Positions 7,389 through 16,681 of a stretch of 64,000 bases of DNA are shown piece by piece. The translations under genes were made by a program, and so were the position numbers. Numbering within the stretch: position 1 is the stretch's first letter; each line of letters starts with the position of its first letter. Below the pieces are notes generated by a model. The model was not told the DNA's origin. It saw only the letters and a list, made by a program, of their open reading frames with translations, and did not search any database. Origin of the DNA: Flavobacterium sp. Root935 (GTDB lineage: Bacteria; Bacteroidota; Bacteroidia; Flavobacteriales; Flavobacteriaceae); contig NZ_LMJL01000008.1 of the NCBI RefSeq assembly GCF_001429295.1, forward strand, positions 1,263,109-1,327,108, read 5' to 3'.

Positions 7389-9312
7389 TTAATTTATACT
7401 TACTCTCCTTATACAAATTCCCAGCAGTAATCACATGCGCCAAAGCATCTTTAGCTAATTCTTCATTTAATTTAACAGGAATTAAAGTCGTATCATTTTT
7501 GATTTCAAATTGCAATGGTTTCAAATTTGGCTGCATAATTACAACTTGATTTTCTACTCTAAATGCATTGATATCATTAAACTGCATAATAGATCTTCCT
7601 TGTACTTTTGGATCAAGTTTGCTTAAATTTCTACCTACCATTGGGGTTTCAAACGGAAGGCCTAAGTAACTTAACAATGTAGGCGGAATATCAATCTGGC
7701 TTGCTAATCTATCATAAATCGCTCCTTTTGGAACTCCAGGCCCCATAATAAATGCAGGAATATGGAATTTATTTATTGGCACTAAATTTTTGCCGTATGT
7801 TCTCGTATTATGATCTGCAATTACAATGAAAATGGTGTTTTTAAAATAATCTTCTTTTTTAGCCATTTCGAAGAATTTTCCAATAGAAAAATCAGCATAT
7901 TTCATGGCGTTGTTTACCGTCGCCGCTTTTTTATCGTAAGGTTTAATTCTTCCTGCTGGATATTCAAATGGTTCATGATTTGAAGTCGAGAACATTAAAG
8001 AGAAAAATGGTTTGCTGCCTTTTGATTTGAAATACTGATTCGCTTTAGTTACCAAATCTTCATCAGAATAGCCCCAAGTTCCTTTAAAAGCATATTTGTT
8101 TCCATCAGATTCAAAATCTTCTTGATCTACAATATCTTGAAAACCGTTTCCGTTGAAAAACGAAGCCATATTGTCAAAATTCGCCATTCCTCCGTAAATA
8201 AAACTCGTATCATAACCTTTTTGTTTTAAAGCCTCGGCAAGTGTAAAAAAGCCTTGCTGTGAGTTTCCAAGTTTTACAACACTTTCAGAAGGTGAAGGTA
8301 AAAATCCTGTTACAACAGCTTCTATTCCGCGAACACTTCTAGTTCCTGTGCAGTATAAATTGGTGAATAATGTTCCTTCTTTAGATAATTTGTCAAATTC
8401 TGGTGTCAAAGGTTTTCCGCCTAAGATTCCAACATATTCTGCGCCTAAACTTTCCTGCAGGAAAATCACTAAATTATAAGGTTTTTTCAAAACAGAATCT
8501 GGCTGCTGTACATGCAAAAATGGAATTTCAGCATCGGTAAAATCATTTGGACCGGCAATCATGTATTTTTTTACACGTGCAATCGCTTCGGCTTCATCCA
8601 TTTTACCATACATCTTTGTGTTTCCTTCATTTTTAATAGAATATGCTGCAAAAGCAACGGTATAAAATGAATTTAAACCTAACGTATTAGTTAGTTGATC
8701 TGTCGAGAAAACAGCATTACTAGCATTAATCGGACGCTTTGAAGTTAAACTTGAACGTGCTCCAAAAAACAACACAAAAGCAAGTAATGGAAAAACCATT
8801 AATTTGAATTTATACTCTGTACTTGTGGTGTGAAAATATTTTTTTCCTTTTTTGAAGGCAAAATAAATCACAACTCCTAAAATCAGGAAAGTAACAATTA
8901 TAGAAGTCAGATAACTTTTTAAAAGCATTCCGACAACTTCTTTTGGGTAAATTAAATAATCTAAGAAGATCTTATTTGGGCGCGTATCGTACTGCTTGAC
9001 AAAATCCGGAGAAGCTAACTCCACAAATAGAATCAGAAACAGAAATAAGAAACTATAGATTACCAAAAACGTATTGGTAAATTTCAGCCATTTATTTGGC
9101 AGAAAAGTAATTAAAACAGCCGGCAGAAAAGACAAATAACAAAGTAAAATCAAATCCATTCGTAAACCGATTGGAAAAATGTACCAGAAATTTGGTGTTT
9201 GCTCTACTCTTTCTTTAAAAAGAAAAAATAAAAAGATTCGGCTTAAAGTAGTAATCAATAATCCGATTGCTATAAAATTAAATATAGGCTTTAAAAAACT
9301 TAATTTTTTCAT
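7381..9312 (-). CDS. LTA synthase-family (sulfatase-fold) membrane enzyme
   Basis: 643 residues with about five N-terminal transmembrane helices (residues 1-190) and an extracytoplasmic sulfatase/alkaline-phosphatase-fold domain (about 275-590). The nucleophile region CTGTRSVRG (near residue 320) matches the catalytic threonine context of LtaS. Metal-ligand segments include FLQESLG, the later FIVIADHN and NKFHIPAFI. Gram-negative relatives transfer phosphoglycerol or phosphoethanolamine to glycans or lipids, because no lipoteichoic acid exists in these cells. The exact acceptor is unknown. The last codons lie in a family A repeat arm shared with the convergent meaB. Confidence 0.88.
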   Translation of the reverse strand: MKKLSFLKPIFNFIAIGLLITTLSRIFLFFLFKERVEQTPNFWYIFPIGLRMDLILLCYLSFLPAVLITFLPNKWLKFTNTFLVIYSFLFLFLILFVELASPDFVKQYDTRPNKIFLDYLIYPKEVVGMLLKSYLTSIIVTFLILGVVIYFAFKKGKKYFHTTSTEYKFKLMVFPLLAFVLFFGARSSLTSKRPINASNAVFSTDQLTNTLGLNSFYTVAFAAYSIKNEGNTKMYGKMDEAEAIARVKKYMIAGPNDFTDAEIPFLHVQQPDSVLKKPYNLVIFLQESLGAEYVGILGGKPLTPEFDKLSKEGTLFTNLYCTGTRSVRGIEAVVTGFLPSPSESVVKLGNSQQGFFTLAEALKQKGYDTSFIYGGMANFDNMASFFNGNGFQDIVDQEDFESDGNKYAFKGTWGYSDEDLVTKANQYFKSKGSKPFFSLMFSTSNHEPFEYPAGRIKPYDKKAATVNNAMKYADFSIGKFFEMAKKEDYFKNTIFIVIADHNTRTYGKNLVPINKFHIPAFIMGPGVPKGAIYDRLASQIDIPPTLLSYLGLPFETPMVGRNLSKLDPKVQGRSIMQFNDINAFRVENQVVIMQPNLKPLQFEIKNDTTLIPVKLNEELAKDALAHVITAGNLYKESKYKLRR

Positions 9313-9367
9313 TAGATAATTTAGATATTTAGCTAAAGTGTTTTGTACGAAGTAAGGGTGTACTTCC

Positions 9368-9595
9368 CTACTCTTCGTAACGGTTTACTTCACGATCGTA
9401 AAAATCATTTGCTTTTTCGATCAAGCTTTCCATTTCTGCATTCAATTCAGCTTCATCTAGATCTTCTGGTTCTTCTAAAAATTCTACCTCATCATCTTTT
9501 AAATTGATAATAAATCTTGGGTAATCAAGGTGAATGATAAAGATATCATCTGGAAAATCAGTATTATCTCCAAGTAAAAATTTAGGTAATTCCAT
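9368..9595 (-). CDS. Small acidic conserved-looking protein
   Basis: 75 residues, strongly acidic (over a quarter Asp/Glu), soluble, without cysteine or a signal peptide. The first half has alternating hydrophobic strands (DIFIIHLDYPRFIINL), the second is a helical acidic stretch ending DREVNRYEE. I do not recognise a domain. It lies between the MATE gene and the LTA-synthase-like gene, all on the minus strand, and could be co-transcribed with either. The codon pattern and clean start suggest a real gene. Confidence 0.7.
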   Translation of the reverse strand: MELPKFLLGDNTDFPDDIFIIHLDYPRFIINLKDDEVEFLEEPEDLDEAELNAEMESLIEKANDFYDREVNRYEE

Positions 9596-9656
9596 ATTTA
9601 TTTTGTTTTATTAATTGTTTATTTATTTTGCTGTCACTGTTTATGGGCAGTCAAAT

Positions 9657-11042
9657 TTAATTATTTGAAACTGAATTATTATTTAATTTTCTAGTTAAGT
9701 AATGAAAGCGAATATACAGAAAAAGCGCTGCAGCTGTTAAACCAGCCAAAAGTCCTATCCAAACTCCCTGCGCTTTTAAGTCGGTATGCTCTCCTAAATA
9801 ATAAGAAATTGGAAAACCAATAACCCAATATGCAACAAACGTAATATACATTGGGATTTTTACATCCTGCAATCCGCGTAAAGCGCCCAAAACCACAACC
9901 TGAATTCCGTCAGAAATTTGAAAAACAGCTGCAATTAAAAGCAATTTTGAAGCGATACTGATTACTTCTTCATTGTCTAAAATCTGTCCTGTGTTTTCCA
10001 TATTCAAAAAGATGTAAGGAAGATAATTATGAAAAACAATAAAGAATATAGCAAAAACAGTTTCTAAGATAATGGCAAGCAAGAAAATAGACCTCGCTAC
10101 AACAATTAGTTTTTTATAATCCATTAAACCTCTTTGGTTACTCACTCTAATCATCGAAGTAACACTTAGTCCCATTGCAAACATAAAAGTCATCGATGCA
10201 AGACTTAAAGCAATTTGATTGGCCGCCTGACTCGTTTTACCAATATTACCACAAAGCCAGATAGAAGCCGTAAACAAAACCACTTCAAAAAGCATCTGCA
10301 TAGCCGAAGGAAATCCGATACTGATAATCTTTTTAATAGTTGCTTTTTTAATTTCGTCGAAACTAAAGTTTTTGAAAAATCGTTTTAAATCATTTCTTCG
10401 TGAAAGCATGATATGCATGAACATAACTAGAAAGATCCTTGAAATTACGGTACCAAGTGCTGCGCCAATAATTCCCATTTTTGGAAAAATCCAAATTCCG
10501 TAAATCAAAACATAATTAATTCCCACGTGAAGAACGTTTGCCATTACCATTGCATACATCGAATATTTAGTCATCGACATTCCGTCTGCAAACTGTTTAT
10601 ATCCTTGATACATTATTAATGGAATCAACGAAAAAGCTACCCATCCTAAATAAGGTTTTGCGAGCACAATTACATCTGCAGGCTGTTCCAATAATTCCAT
10701 AATTGGTTTTGCAAACATAATAACTCCAAAAAGAACTAATCCTAAAATAGTACAGAGGAATAAACCGTGGTGAAATGCAGAACGAATTTTGTTGTCATTT
10801 TTCTCTGCATCTCCCTCTGCAACAATTGGTGTAATTGCTGTTGAAAATCCAATTCCAAGAGACATCGCGATGAAAATCATACTGTTACCTAGAGAAACCG
10901 CGGCAAGTTCTGTACTTCCTAATTTACCCACCATAATATTATCGACAATACCAATTAAAGTATGGCCAACCATTCCCAGAATAATAGGGTATGCCAGTCT
11001 CAAATTATACGAAAACTCTCTGGTGTACTGCTTTAAATTCAC
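9657..11042 (-). CDS. MATE-family efflux transporter
   Basis: 461-residue inner-membrane pump with about twelve helices in two related halves. The N-terminal half carries the family segment ILGMVGHTLIGIVDNIMVGKLGSTELAAVSLGNS. MATE pumps of this NorM-like branch export cationic drugs and dyes using a Na+ or H+ gradient. The start codon is GTG (CAC at 11040-11042 on the plus strand), about 20 bp after a good -7 box. It sits upstream of the small acidic protein gene on the same strand. Substrate not predictable. Confidence 0.92.
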   Translation of the reverse strand: MNLKQYTREFSYNLRLAYPIILGMVGHTLIGIVDNIMVGKLGSTELAAVSLGNSMIFIAMSLGIGFSTAITPIVAEGDAEKNDNKIRSAFHHGLFLCTILGLVLFGVIMFAKPIMELLEQPADVIVLAKPYLGWVAFSLIPLIMYQGYKQFADGMSMTKYSMYAMVMANVLHVGINYVLIYGIWIFPKMGIIGAALGTVISRIFLVMFMHIMLSRRNDLKRFFKNFSFDEIKKATIKKIISIGFPSAMQMLFEVVLFTASIWLCGNIGKTSQAANQIALSLASMTFMFAMGLSVTSMIRVSNQRGLMDYKKLIVVARSIFLLAIILETVFAIFFIVFHNYLPYIFLNMENTGQILDNEEVISIASKLLLIAAVFQISDGIQVVVLGALRGLQDVKIPMYITFVAYWVIGFPISYYLGEHTDLKAQGVWIGLLAGLTAAALFLYIRFHYLTRKLNNNSVSNN

Positions 11043-11062
11043 TTGTAATCAATTTTAGTCGG

Positions 11063-11070
11063 CAAAGATA
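11063..11070 (-). promoter_or_regulatory. Promoter -7 box of the MATE gene
   Basis: TATCTTTG on the minus strand matches TAnnTTTG exactly, about 20 bp before the GTG start. It supports the GTG start because there is little room for a longer leader. Confidence 0.45.
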
Positions 11071-11232
11071 ATCAGAAGCTTCGAATTCTATCCTATTAAT
11101 AAAAATATAAGCCTTTATTAAGGGTAAAATAAGTATACCATAATATTATATAACGATTTTTAAAAATTATATAACAAGCTCAAAAGTGCTCTATTTTACT
11201 TTTACATCATTAATAATTCAAAATTATAAGCC

Positions 11233-11754
11233 ATGAAAAAATTACAGATTATTTGCCTAGTTGCTTTTGCTTTTTTATTCTCTAACACAACTTTCGCTCA
11301 AGAAACAGAAGCAACAAATTACGATCAAGGATTTAGATTAGGATTTGGAGTAAATGGAGGACTTCCAACAGATAACGATTACGACTGGGCTCTTGGTGGA
11401 GACGTTCGTTTACAATATGACCTTTCTAAAAAAACATCATTAACCTTAACAACAGGATTTACTAATTTATTTAACGGCAAAAAAGATGCCGCTGGAAATG
11501 ACATAAAAGATCTAGGATTTATTCCGGCTAAAGCAGGTTTTAAAGCCTTTGTTTTAAAAGATCAATTTTATGTACTAGGAGAACTTGGTGCTGGTTTTGC
11601 AGTAACAAATGGTTACAACAACACTACTTTTTTATGGTCGCCAGGAATTGGTTACGCTAATAAATATATTGACTTAAGTGTTCGTTACGAAGATTATCAT
11701 GATTTTAGAACCAACCAAGTAGCACTACGTGTTGCATACGGTTTTAAACTTTAA
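11233..11754 (+). CDS. Small outer-membrane beta-barrel-like protein
   Basis: 173 residues. A clear signal peptide (MKKLQIICLVAFAFLFSNTTFA, cleaved before QETE) is followed by alternating amphipathic strands such as FRLGFGVNGGLP, GDVRLQYDLS, KTSLTLTTGF and VALRVAYGFKL, ending in an aromatic/hydrophobic C-terminal strand. The pattern fits a small eight-stranded outer-membrane barrel (OmpA/OmpW-like size). No binding function can be assigned. It is a single gene with a strong terminator downstream. Confidence 0.75.
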   Translation: MKKLQIICLVAFAFLFSNTTFAQETEATNYDQGFRLGFGVNGGLPTDNDYDWALGGDVRLQYDLSKKTSLTLTTGFTNLFNGKKDAAGNDIKDLGFIPAKAGFKAFVLKDQFYVLGELGAGFAVTNGYNNTTFLWSPGIGYANKYIDLSVRYEDYHDFRTNQVALRVAYGFKL

Positions 11755-11790
11755 GAAATAGGTTTAATTTATTATTTTGTTTTTGGTAAA

Positions 11791-11827
11791 AACCCGACAG
11801 CCTGCATAGTCTGTCGGGTTTTTTATT
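11791..11827 (+). terminator. Terminator of the beta-barrel gene
   Basis: AACCCGACAG pairs with CTGTCGGGTT around a 10-nt loop and is followed by a T-rich tract. The same CCCGACAG stem is used again 60 bp later. Confidence 0.8.
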
Positions 11828-11855
11828 TTATAAAAATCTATTCAGCTAAAAAATT

Positions 11856-11888
11856 AAACCCGACAGGTTTTAAAAACCTGTCGGGTTT
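11856..11888. terminator. Second CCCGACAG hairpin, probably the ppk2 terminator
   Basis: AAACCCGACAGGTTTT pairs perfectly with AAAACCTGTCGGGTTT around a very small loop. It lies 48 bp beyond the end of the minus-strand ppk2 gene and has a T-rich flank on that strand. Confidence 0.65.
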
Positions 11889-11936
11889 GTAAACTAGAAA
11901 AATTATCTAATCGACACATTTACAAATTATCTAATT

Positions 11937-12815
11937 TTAACTCTTCTCCAAAGTCTTTTTGTACGTATCAAAATTGTCTTTAATTTCTTTAGCTAATTCT
12001 GGAACCTGAATATCGGTATATTGCTTCATTTCCTCCCAAATAATTTTAGCCACAATATAACGTGCCATATCTTTATCATCTGCAGGAACTACATACCAAG
12101 GCGCATGTTCTTTCGAAGTCTGGTTAATTGCTTCTTCGTAATACTGCTGATATTCATCCCAATGTTCGCGTTCTTTAAGGTCGCCTGGCGAAAATTTCCA
12201 ATTATGCTTTCCTTCTTCCAAACGGCGCAGTAAACGATTCTTTTGTTCTTCTTTACTCAAGTGCAGAAAGAACTTCATAACGATAGTTCCGTTTTCTGCA
12301 ATATGCCTTTCGAAATTATTGATTTGTTCAATTCTGTTTTTCCAAAATTTCGGTTTAATATCATCAACCGAATTAATTCCTGGTAAATTCTCCGCCAAAA
12401 TAAATTCTGGATGCACTCTCGTTACCAAAACATTTTCGTAATGCGTTCTGTTAAAAATGGCAAATTTCCCTTTTTCGGGCAAAGCAATGTAATGTCGCCA
12501 TAAATAATCGTGTTCCAATTCGGTTGAATTTGGTGTTTTAAAACTATGCACCACTACCCCGCGCGGATTAAATTCTTTAAAAACTTCCCGAATCAAACTG
12601 TCTTTTCCAGAAGTATCCATTCCTTGCAGACAGATTAAAACCGCATACTTATTGTGCGCATACATAACATCCTGCAAATCACTTAATTTTGCCTGAACTT
12701 TATCTAGTTTCTCTTCTTTTTCGTCATCATCCGCATCAACATTTAGTAATGTCGGAAGCTTCTTTAATTTTATTTCATCTGTAACTTTAAAATCTTTTGG
12801 GTCTATTGACTTCAT
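11937..12815 (-). CDS. ppk2: Polyphosphate kinase 2 family protein
   Basis: 292 residues. PPK2 enzymes use inorganic polyphosphate to phosphorylate nucleoside mono- or diphosphates. The P-loop GMDTSGKDS is at about 65-73. A second segment, FNRTHYENVLVTRVHP, at about 120-135, is the PPK2 Walker B region, followed by a lid with KNRLLRRLEEGKHNWKF. The single-domain length fits stand-alone PPK2. Whether it prefers AMP, ADP or GDP cannot be judged from the sequence. Single gene on the minus strand, divergent from the HEPN-like orphan. Confidence 0.93.
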   Translation of the reverse strand: MKSIDPKDFKVTDEIKLKKLPTLLNVDADDDEKEEKLDKVQAKLSDLQDVMYAHNKYAVLICLQGMDTSGKDSLIREVFKEFNPRGVVVHSFKTPNSTELEHDYLWRHYIALPEKGKFAIFNRTHYENVLVTRVHPEFILAENLPGINSVDDIKPKFWKNRIEQINNFERHIAENGTIVMKFFLHLSKEEQKNRLLRRLEEGKHNWKFSPGDLKEREHWDEYQQYYEEAINQTSKEHAPWYVVPADDKDMARYIVAKIIWEEMKQYTDIQVPELAKEIKDNFDTYKKTLEKS

Positions 12816-12923
12816 ATTTTTTCCCGTTTTTATTTATAATAAATATACTACTTTTACGAATTCCGATAACTATCCAATTTGCTATTCATTGGATTATTTT
12901 GATTAAAGTTATAAAAATTTAAA

Positions 12924-13517
12924 ATGAAAAAATTAACACATGAAGATATAGAAAACTTTATTACTACTATTGATAAAATAAATAACCCTTTACTTGTTGC
13001 AAATAAAATTTCTTATTTTATTTCTGATGCATTGAGAGAAAATACAATAAATCTCTTTGAAGCTTATTTACTTAACTTAGAAGAAATTAAAATTAGGCGT
13101 ATTGGTTATATTCAATTAAGCTGGAATGTGAATATTCAAATACGTACATGTTTGGCTATAATAAATCAGTTAATTTTAGCCTATTATTTCGGAAATATTG
13201 AAACAATTGAAATGCTTAAAAGATGGGGGTTAGAGGCTTTCAATCTAAATAAGGAGAAGAGATCGCATTACATTATGGATGAATACGAACTTTTTTTAAA
13301 TATTAAGAATTCGGATAACTTACTTAGAGAATTGTTAAAAGTAAGAAACAACTATAATCATTTAAACGATGACCTCGGTCCATATCATATTGAAGTATTT
13401 CCATACCATTTTTATAGTCCTGAAAAAATCTTATTAGAAAAAGAAAAATCATATGATTGTAATTTAGGAGAACAGATTGAAAATCTAATTATCTACTTAA
13501 ATCTTAAAGAGTTTTAG
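12924..13517 (+). CDS. Orphan helical protein with an HEPN-like Rx4H motif
   Basis: 197 residues, almost all predicted helix, without signal peptide or membrane segment. The segment LLKVRNNYNHLNDD places R141, N142 and H146 in the RNxxxH pattern (R-x4-H) that marks HEPN nucleases and related all-helical proteins. I do not recognise the family as a whole. The gene looks more AT-rich than its neighbours and has no obvious partner: no MNT antitoxin flanks it, only ppk2 (divergent) and a beta-propeller-like gene. It may be a late arrival. HEPN membership is inferred from one motif and the helical profile. Confidence 0.65.
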   Translation: MKKLTHEDIENFITTIDKINNPLLVANKISYFISDALRENTINLFEAYLLNLEEIKIRRIGYIQLSWNVNIQIRTCLAIINQLILAYYFGNIETIEMLKRWGLEAFNLNKEKRSHYIMDEYELFLNIKNSDNLLRELLKVRNNYNHLNDDLGPYHIEVFPYHFYSPEKILLEKEKSYDCNLGEQIENLIIYLNLKEF

Positions 13518-13582
13518 ATTTAAAAACTAATTTTAAAATAAATTTATTTTTATCACACAAAAGTTTTCAAAACACATTTTCC

Positions 13583-14416
13583 ATGGAAAAATTCACATTA
13601 GAAATATTATTTCAAATCATAGGCATCGGTTCGGCATCAGGTTTATTTTATAATAATGATGCACTTTATGTCATTGGCGACAACAGCGGATTCTTATACG
13701 AATACAATATGCAGAATCAGCAATTGAACCAGCATGCGTTAATTGACAATCCGTCGCAAAATATTCCGAAAAACTTAAAACCCGATTTTGAATCGCTAAC
13801 GCATCATAACGATACACTTTATGTTTTTGGTTCTGGTTCAACCGAAAACCGAAACAGAATGATCGAATTTGATTTGAAATCCAAAACTGTTTTACAAAAA
13901 AACAATTTAGTTGATTTGTATGCCGTAATGCAGAATTTCGGTTCAATAAAACCAGAAGATTTCAATTTGGAAGGCGCTATTTTCGATGGCGAAAACTGGT
14001 ATTTATTCAACCGAGGAAATGGAATTTCTAATAAAAACACCATTTTTACGATTCACGCGAAAAACCTTGGAGAAGAATTTGCCCTAATTTCTGTCAATTA
14101 CAAACTTCCAAAAATAAAAGGCGTTCGTTCCAGCTTTACAGACGCTGTTTTGGTTGATGATAAAATCTATTTCCTTTCAACAGCAGAAGATACCAAATCA
14201 ACTTATGATGACGGTGAAATCTTAGGAAGCTTCATTGGCAGAATTGACATTAAAACCATGAAAATAGATTTCACTCAAAAAATAACCTCAACCAATAAAT
14301 TTGAAGGTTTAACTTTCTACAAAAAAGAAAACAATAAAATCGAGTTTTTGCTTTGCGAGGATAATGACACCGATCTTTTGGAAACAAAAATATACAAATT
14401 GACAATTCCTAAATAA
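13583..14416 (+). CDS. Unrecognised beta-propeller-like protein
   Basis: 277 residues with repeated strand blocks of the form (aromatic)-x-hydrophobic-G-D/N-N: LYVIGDNSGFLYEYN, LYVFGSGSTENRNRMIEFD, WYLFNRGNG, IYFLSTAEDTKST and LTFYKKENNKIEFLLCED. This periodicity of about 45-50 residues suggests a five- or six-bladed propeller. There is no signal peptide, so it is probably cytoplasmic. The acidic DNDTD loop and repeated D/N-rich turns could bind a metal. It precedes the prolyl oligopeptidase gene on the same strand (75 bp gap) and may be co-transcribed. Function unknown. Confidence 0.7.
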   Translation: MEKFTLEILFQIIGIGSASGLFYNNDALYVIGDNSGFLYEYNMQNQQLNQHALIDNPSQNIPKNLKPDFESLTHHNDTLYVFGSGSTENRNRMIEFDLKSKTVLQKNNLVDLYAVMQNFGSIKPEDFNLEGAIFDGENWYLFNRGNGISNKNTIFTIHAKNLGEEFALISVNYKLPKIKGVRSSFTDAVLVDDKIYFLSTAEDTKSTYDDGEILGSFIGRIDIKTMKIDFTQKITSTNKFEGLTFYKKENNKIEFLLCEDNDTDLLETKIYKLTIPK

Positions 14417-14491
14417 CGCAGCAATTTCCTGTTTATTGAGTCTTTGACTATACAACAAACCATCAGTAATAATTATAAACATAAAAAAATA

Positions 14492-16648
14492 ATGATCAGA
14501 AAAACCGCTTTCGCTCTTTTAGTTTTTATTACCAGTCAAATATCACAGGCTCAATATCAATATCCTTCAACACCTGAACATCCTGTAGTAGATGATTATT
14601 ACGGAACAAAAATCACAGATTCTTACCGTTGGCTGGAAGATATGAAAAAACCAGAAGTGCAAAAATGGTTTAAAGATCAAAGCGATTTTACCAATTCTGT
14701 CATAAAAAAAATCTCTGGCCGTGATGCTCTTTTCAATAGAATGAAGGAAATTAGTGCATTGGCAGGAGATGATTATACTTACGTAAAACAATTAGGAGAC
14801 AATTATTATTACACCAAAAAGAAAAAAGGAGAAAGCATTGATAAATTATATATCCGTAAAGGTTTAAACGGAACCGAGGTCTTATTATTAGACCCCAAAA
14901 CTTATAAAAAAGATGCAACAATTACAAATTTCAATGTTAGTCCGGACCAGAAAAAATTAGCGGTTACATTATCCCAAGATGGTGCCGAAGTTTGTGATCT
15001 CCGAATTATGGATATTGAATCTAAAACTTTTCTTCCAGACAATTTAAATCCAGTGTGGAGTGAGTTTAATTTTGAATTTACACCTGATAGCAAAGCGATT
15101 ACTTATACCAAAATGAGTACCAATGATAATAAAAGTGATGATTTTTTAAAACACATGAAATCTCTACTTCACGTTATTGGCACTAATCCGGAGACCGATA
15201 AAATACTGGCATCAAAAGAAAACAATCCCAACTTGAATCTTCTTGCTGAACAGTTTCCTGATGTTAAATTCTCAGATAATTATTCATACATAATTTTAGA
15301 AATCGGATCTACAAAAAGCGAAATATTAGCATTCTATGCTCCTTATTCAGAACTTAACAATCCGAAAATAAATTGGAAACCGCTTATTAAATATGATGAT
15401 GAAATTATAAGCTATGAAATAATTGGAGATCAATTTTTCTTTGTTTCTCATAAAAATGCACCAAATTATAAAATAGGACTAACAGATATTAAAAATCCAA
15501 ATATTGATAATGCTAAAATTATAATTCCGGAGAGCAATAAAGTATTACGAAGAATACTGAAATCTAAAAATTTCATTTATTATAGCTTAACTGACGGAAT
15601 TGTAATTGACAGATATCAGATTAATCCAAAAACATTAGAAAGCAAGGAAATACCTCTTCCTAAAGGTTCAAGTGGAGCTTACGCTTTAAATTCTCGTGAA
15701 AATGATAATCTCTTATTTTTTTACAACGGCTGGATCGCACCATCTACGACTTATTCTTTTAATGGTTCAACTGGCCATTTAGAAAAATCAAAACAATTTA
15801 TTGCAAGCGGCAATTATCCTGACTTTTCAAAGCAGTATAGTGTCAAAGAAGTTGAAATTGCAAGTCACGACGGCGTAATGGTTCCTTTGTCTATTATTTA
15901 TCCAAAAAACATTAAAATGAACGGCTCTACTCCTTGCTATATTAGTGGTTATGGCGCTTACGGATCAAGCAGAACACCCTATTATATTGGCGATGATTTG
16001 ATGGCATTGCTGGAGCAAAATACTGTAATTGCTTTTGCACACGTTAGAGGCGGCGGAGAAAAAGGAGCAAATTGGCATAAAGGAGGTCAAAAAGCGACGA
16101 AACCCAATACTTGGAAAGATTTTATTGCTTGTTCTGAATATTTAATCAAAGAAAAATATACTTCGGCAGACAAACTTATTGGAAATGGTGCAAGTATGGG
16201 CGGTGTCTTAATTGGAAGAGCAATTACAGAACGTCCTGATCTTTTTAAAGCTGCTATTATTGAAGTTGGATGCACCAATACTTTGCGAATGGAAACAACT
16301 CCAAACGGTCCGAATCAAATTCCAGAAATTGGTTCTTTAAAAAATGAAGAAGATTTTAAAAATATCCTAGAAATGGATTCGCAAAGCAAAGTTAAAAAGG
16401 GACAAAAATACCCTGCTGTTTTGGTTCATACTGGAATTAACGATGCACGAGTAGCTTCTTGGGAACCTGGAAAATTTGCTGCTGTTTTACAAAATTACAA
16501 TAGTTCTGACAGACCAATATTATTACATGTAAATTACGCAAACGGACATTTTTCTAACGATTTGGATGTAACTTATAATGATAGTGCTGATATGTTTGCT
16601 TTTGCATTGTGGCAGGTTGGAAATTCAAAATTTCAGATGGCGAAGTAA
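14492..16648 (+). CDS. Prolyl oligopeptidase (S9A), secreted
   Basis: 718 residues from the ATG at 14492. A TTG at 14444 would add 16 residues and spoil the signal peptide (MIRKTAFALLVFITSQISQA, cut before QYQYP). After an N-terminal segment (HPVVDDYYGTKITDSYRWLED, typical of S9A) comes a propeller of about 350 residues and then an alpha/beta-hydrolase domain. The catalytic triad can be placed at S568 (ASMGG), D651 (GINDAR) and H686 (ANGHFS). It cleaves short proline-containing peptides, most likely in the periplasm. The nucleophile motif GASMGG differs from the more usual GGSNGG. Confidence 0.93.
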   Translation: MIRKTAFALLVFITSQISQAQYQYPSTPEHPVVDDYYGTKITDSYRWLEDMKKPEVQKWFKDQSDFTNSVIKKISGRDALFNRMKEISALAGDDYTYVKQLGDNYYYTKKKKGESIDKLYIRKGLNGTEVLLLDPKTYKKDATITNFNVSPDQKKLAVTLSQDGAEVCDLRIMDIESKTFLPDNLNPVWSEFNFEFTPDSKAITYTKMSTNDNKSDDFLKHMKSLLHVIGTNPETDKILASKENNPNLNLLAEQFPDVKFSDNYSYIILEIGSTKSEILAFYAPYSELNNPKINWKPLIKYDDEIISYEIIGDQFFFVSHKNAPNYKIGLTDIKNPNIDNAKIIIPESNKVLRRILKSKNFIYYSLTDGIVIDRYQINPKTLESKEIPLPKGSSGAYALNSRENDNLLFFYNGWIAPSTTYSFNGSTGHLEKSKQFIASGNYPDFSKQYSVKEVEIASHDGVMVPLSIIYPKNIKMNGSTPCYISGYGAYGSSRTPYYIGDDLMALLEQNTVIAFAHVRGGGEKGANWHKGGQKATKPNTWKDFIACSEYLIKEKYTSADKLIGNGASMGGVLIGRAITERPDLFKAAIIEVGCTNTLRMETTPNGPNQIPEIGSLKNEEDFKNILEMDSQSKVKKGQKYPAVLVHTGINDARVASWEPGKFAAVLQNYNSSDRPILLHVNYANGHFSNDLDVTYNDSADMFAFALWQVGNSKFQMAK

Positions 16649-16681
16649 TAGAACATATAATTGAATTTGCTAGTTACATTT

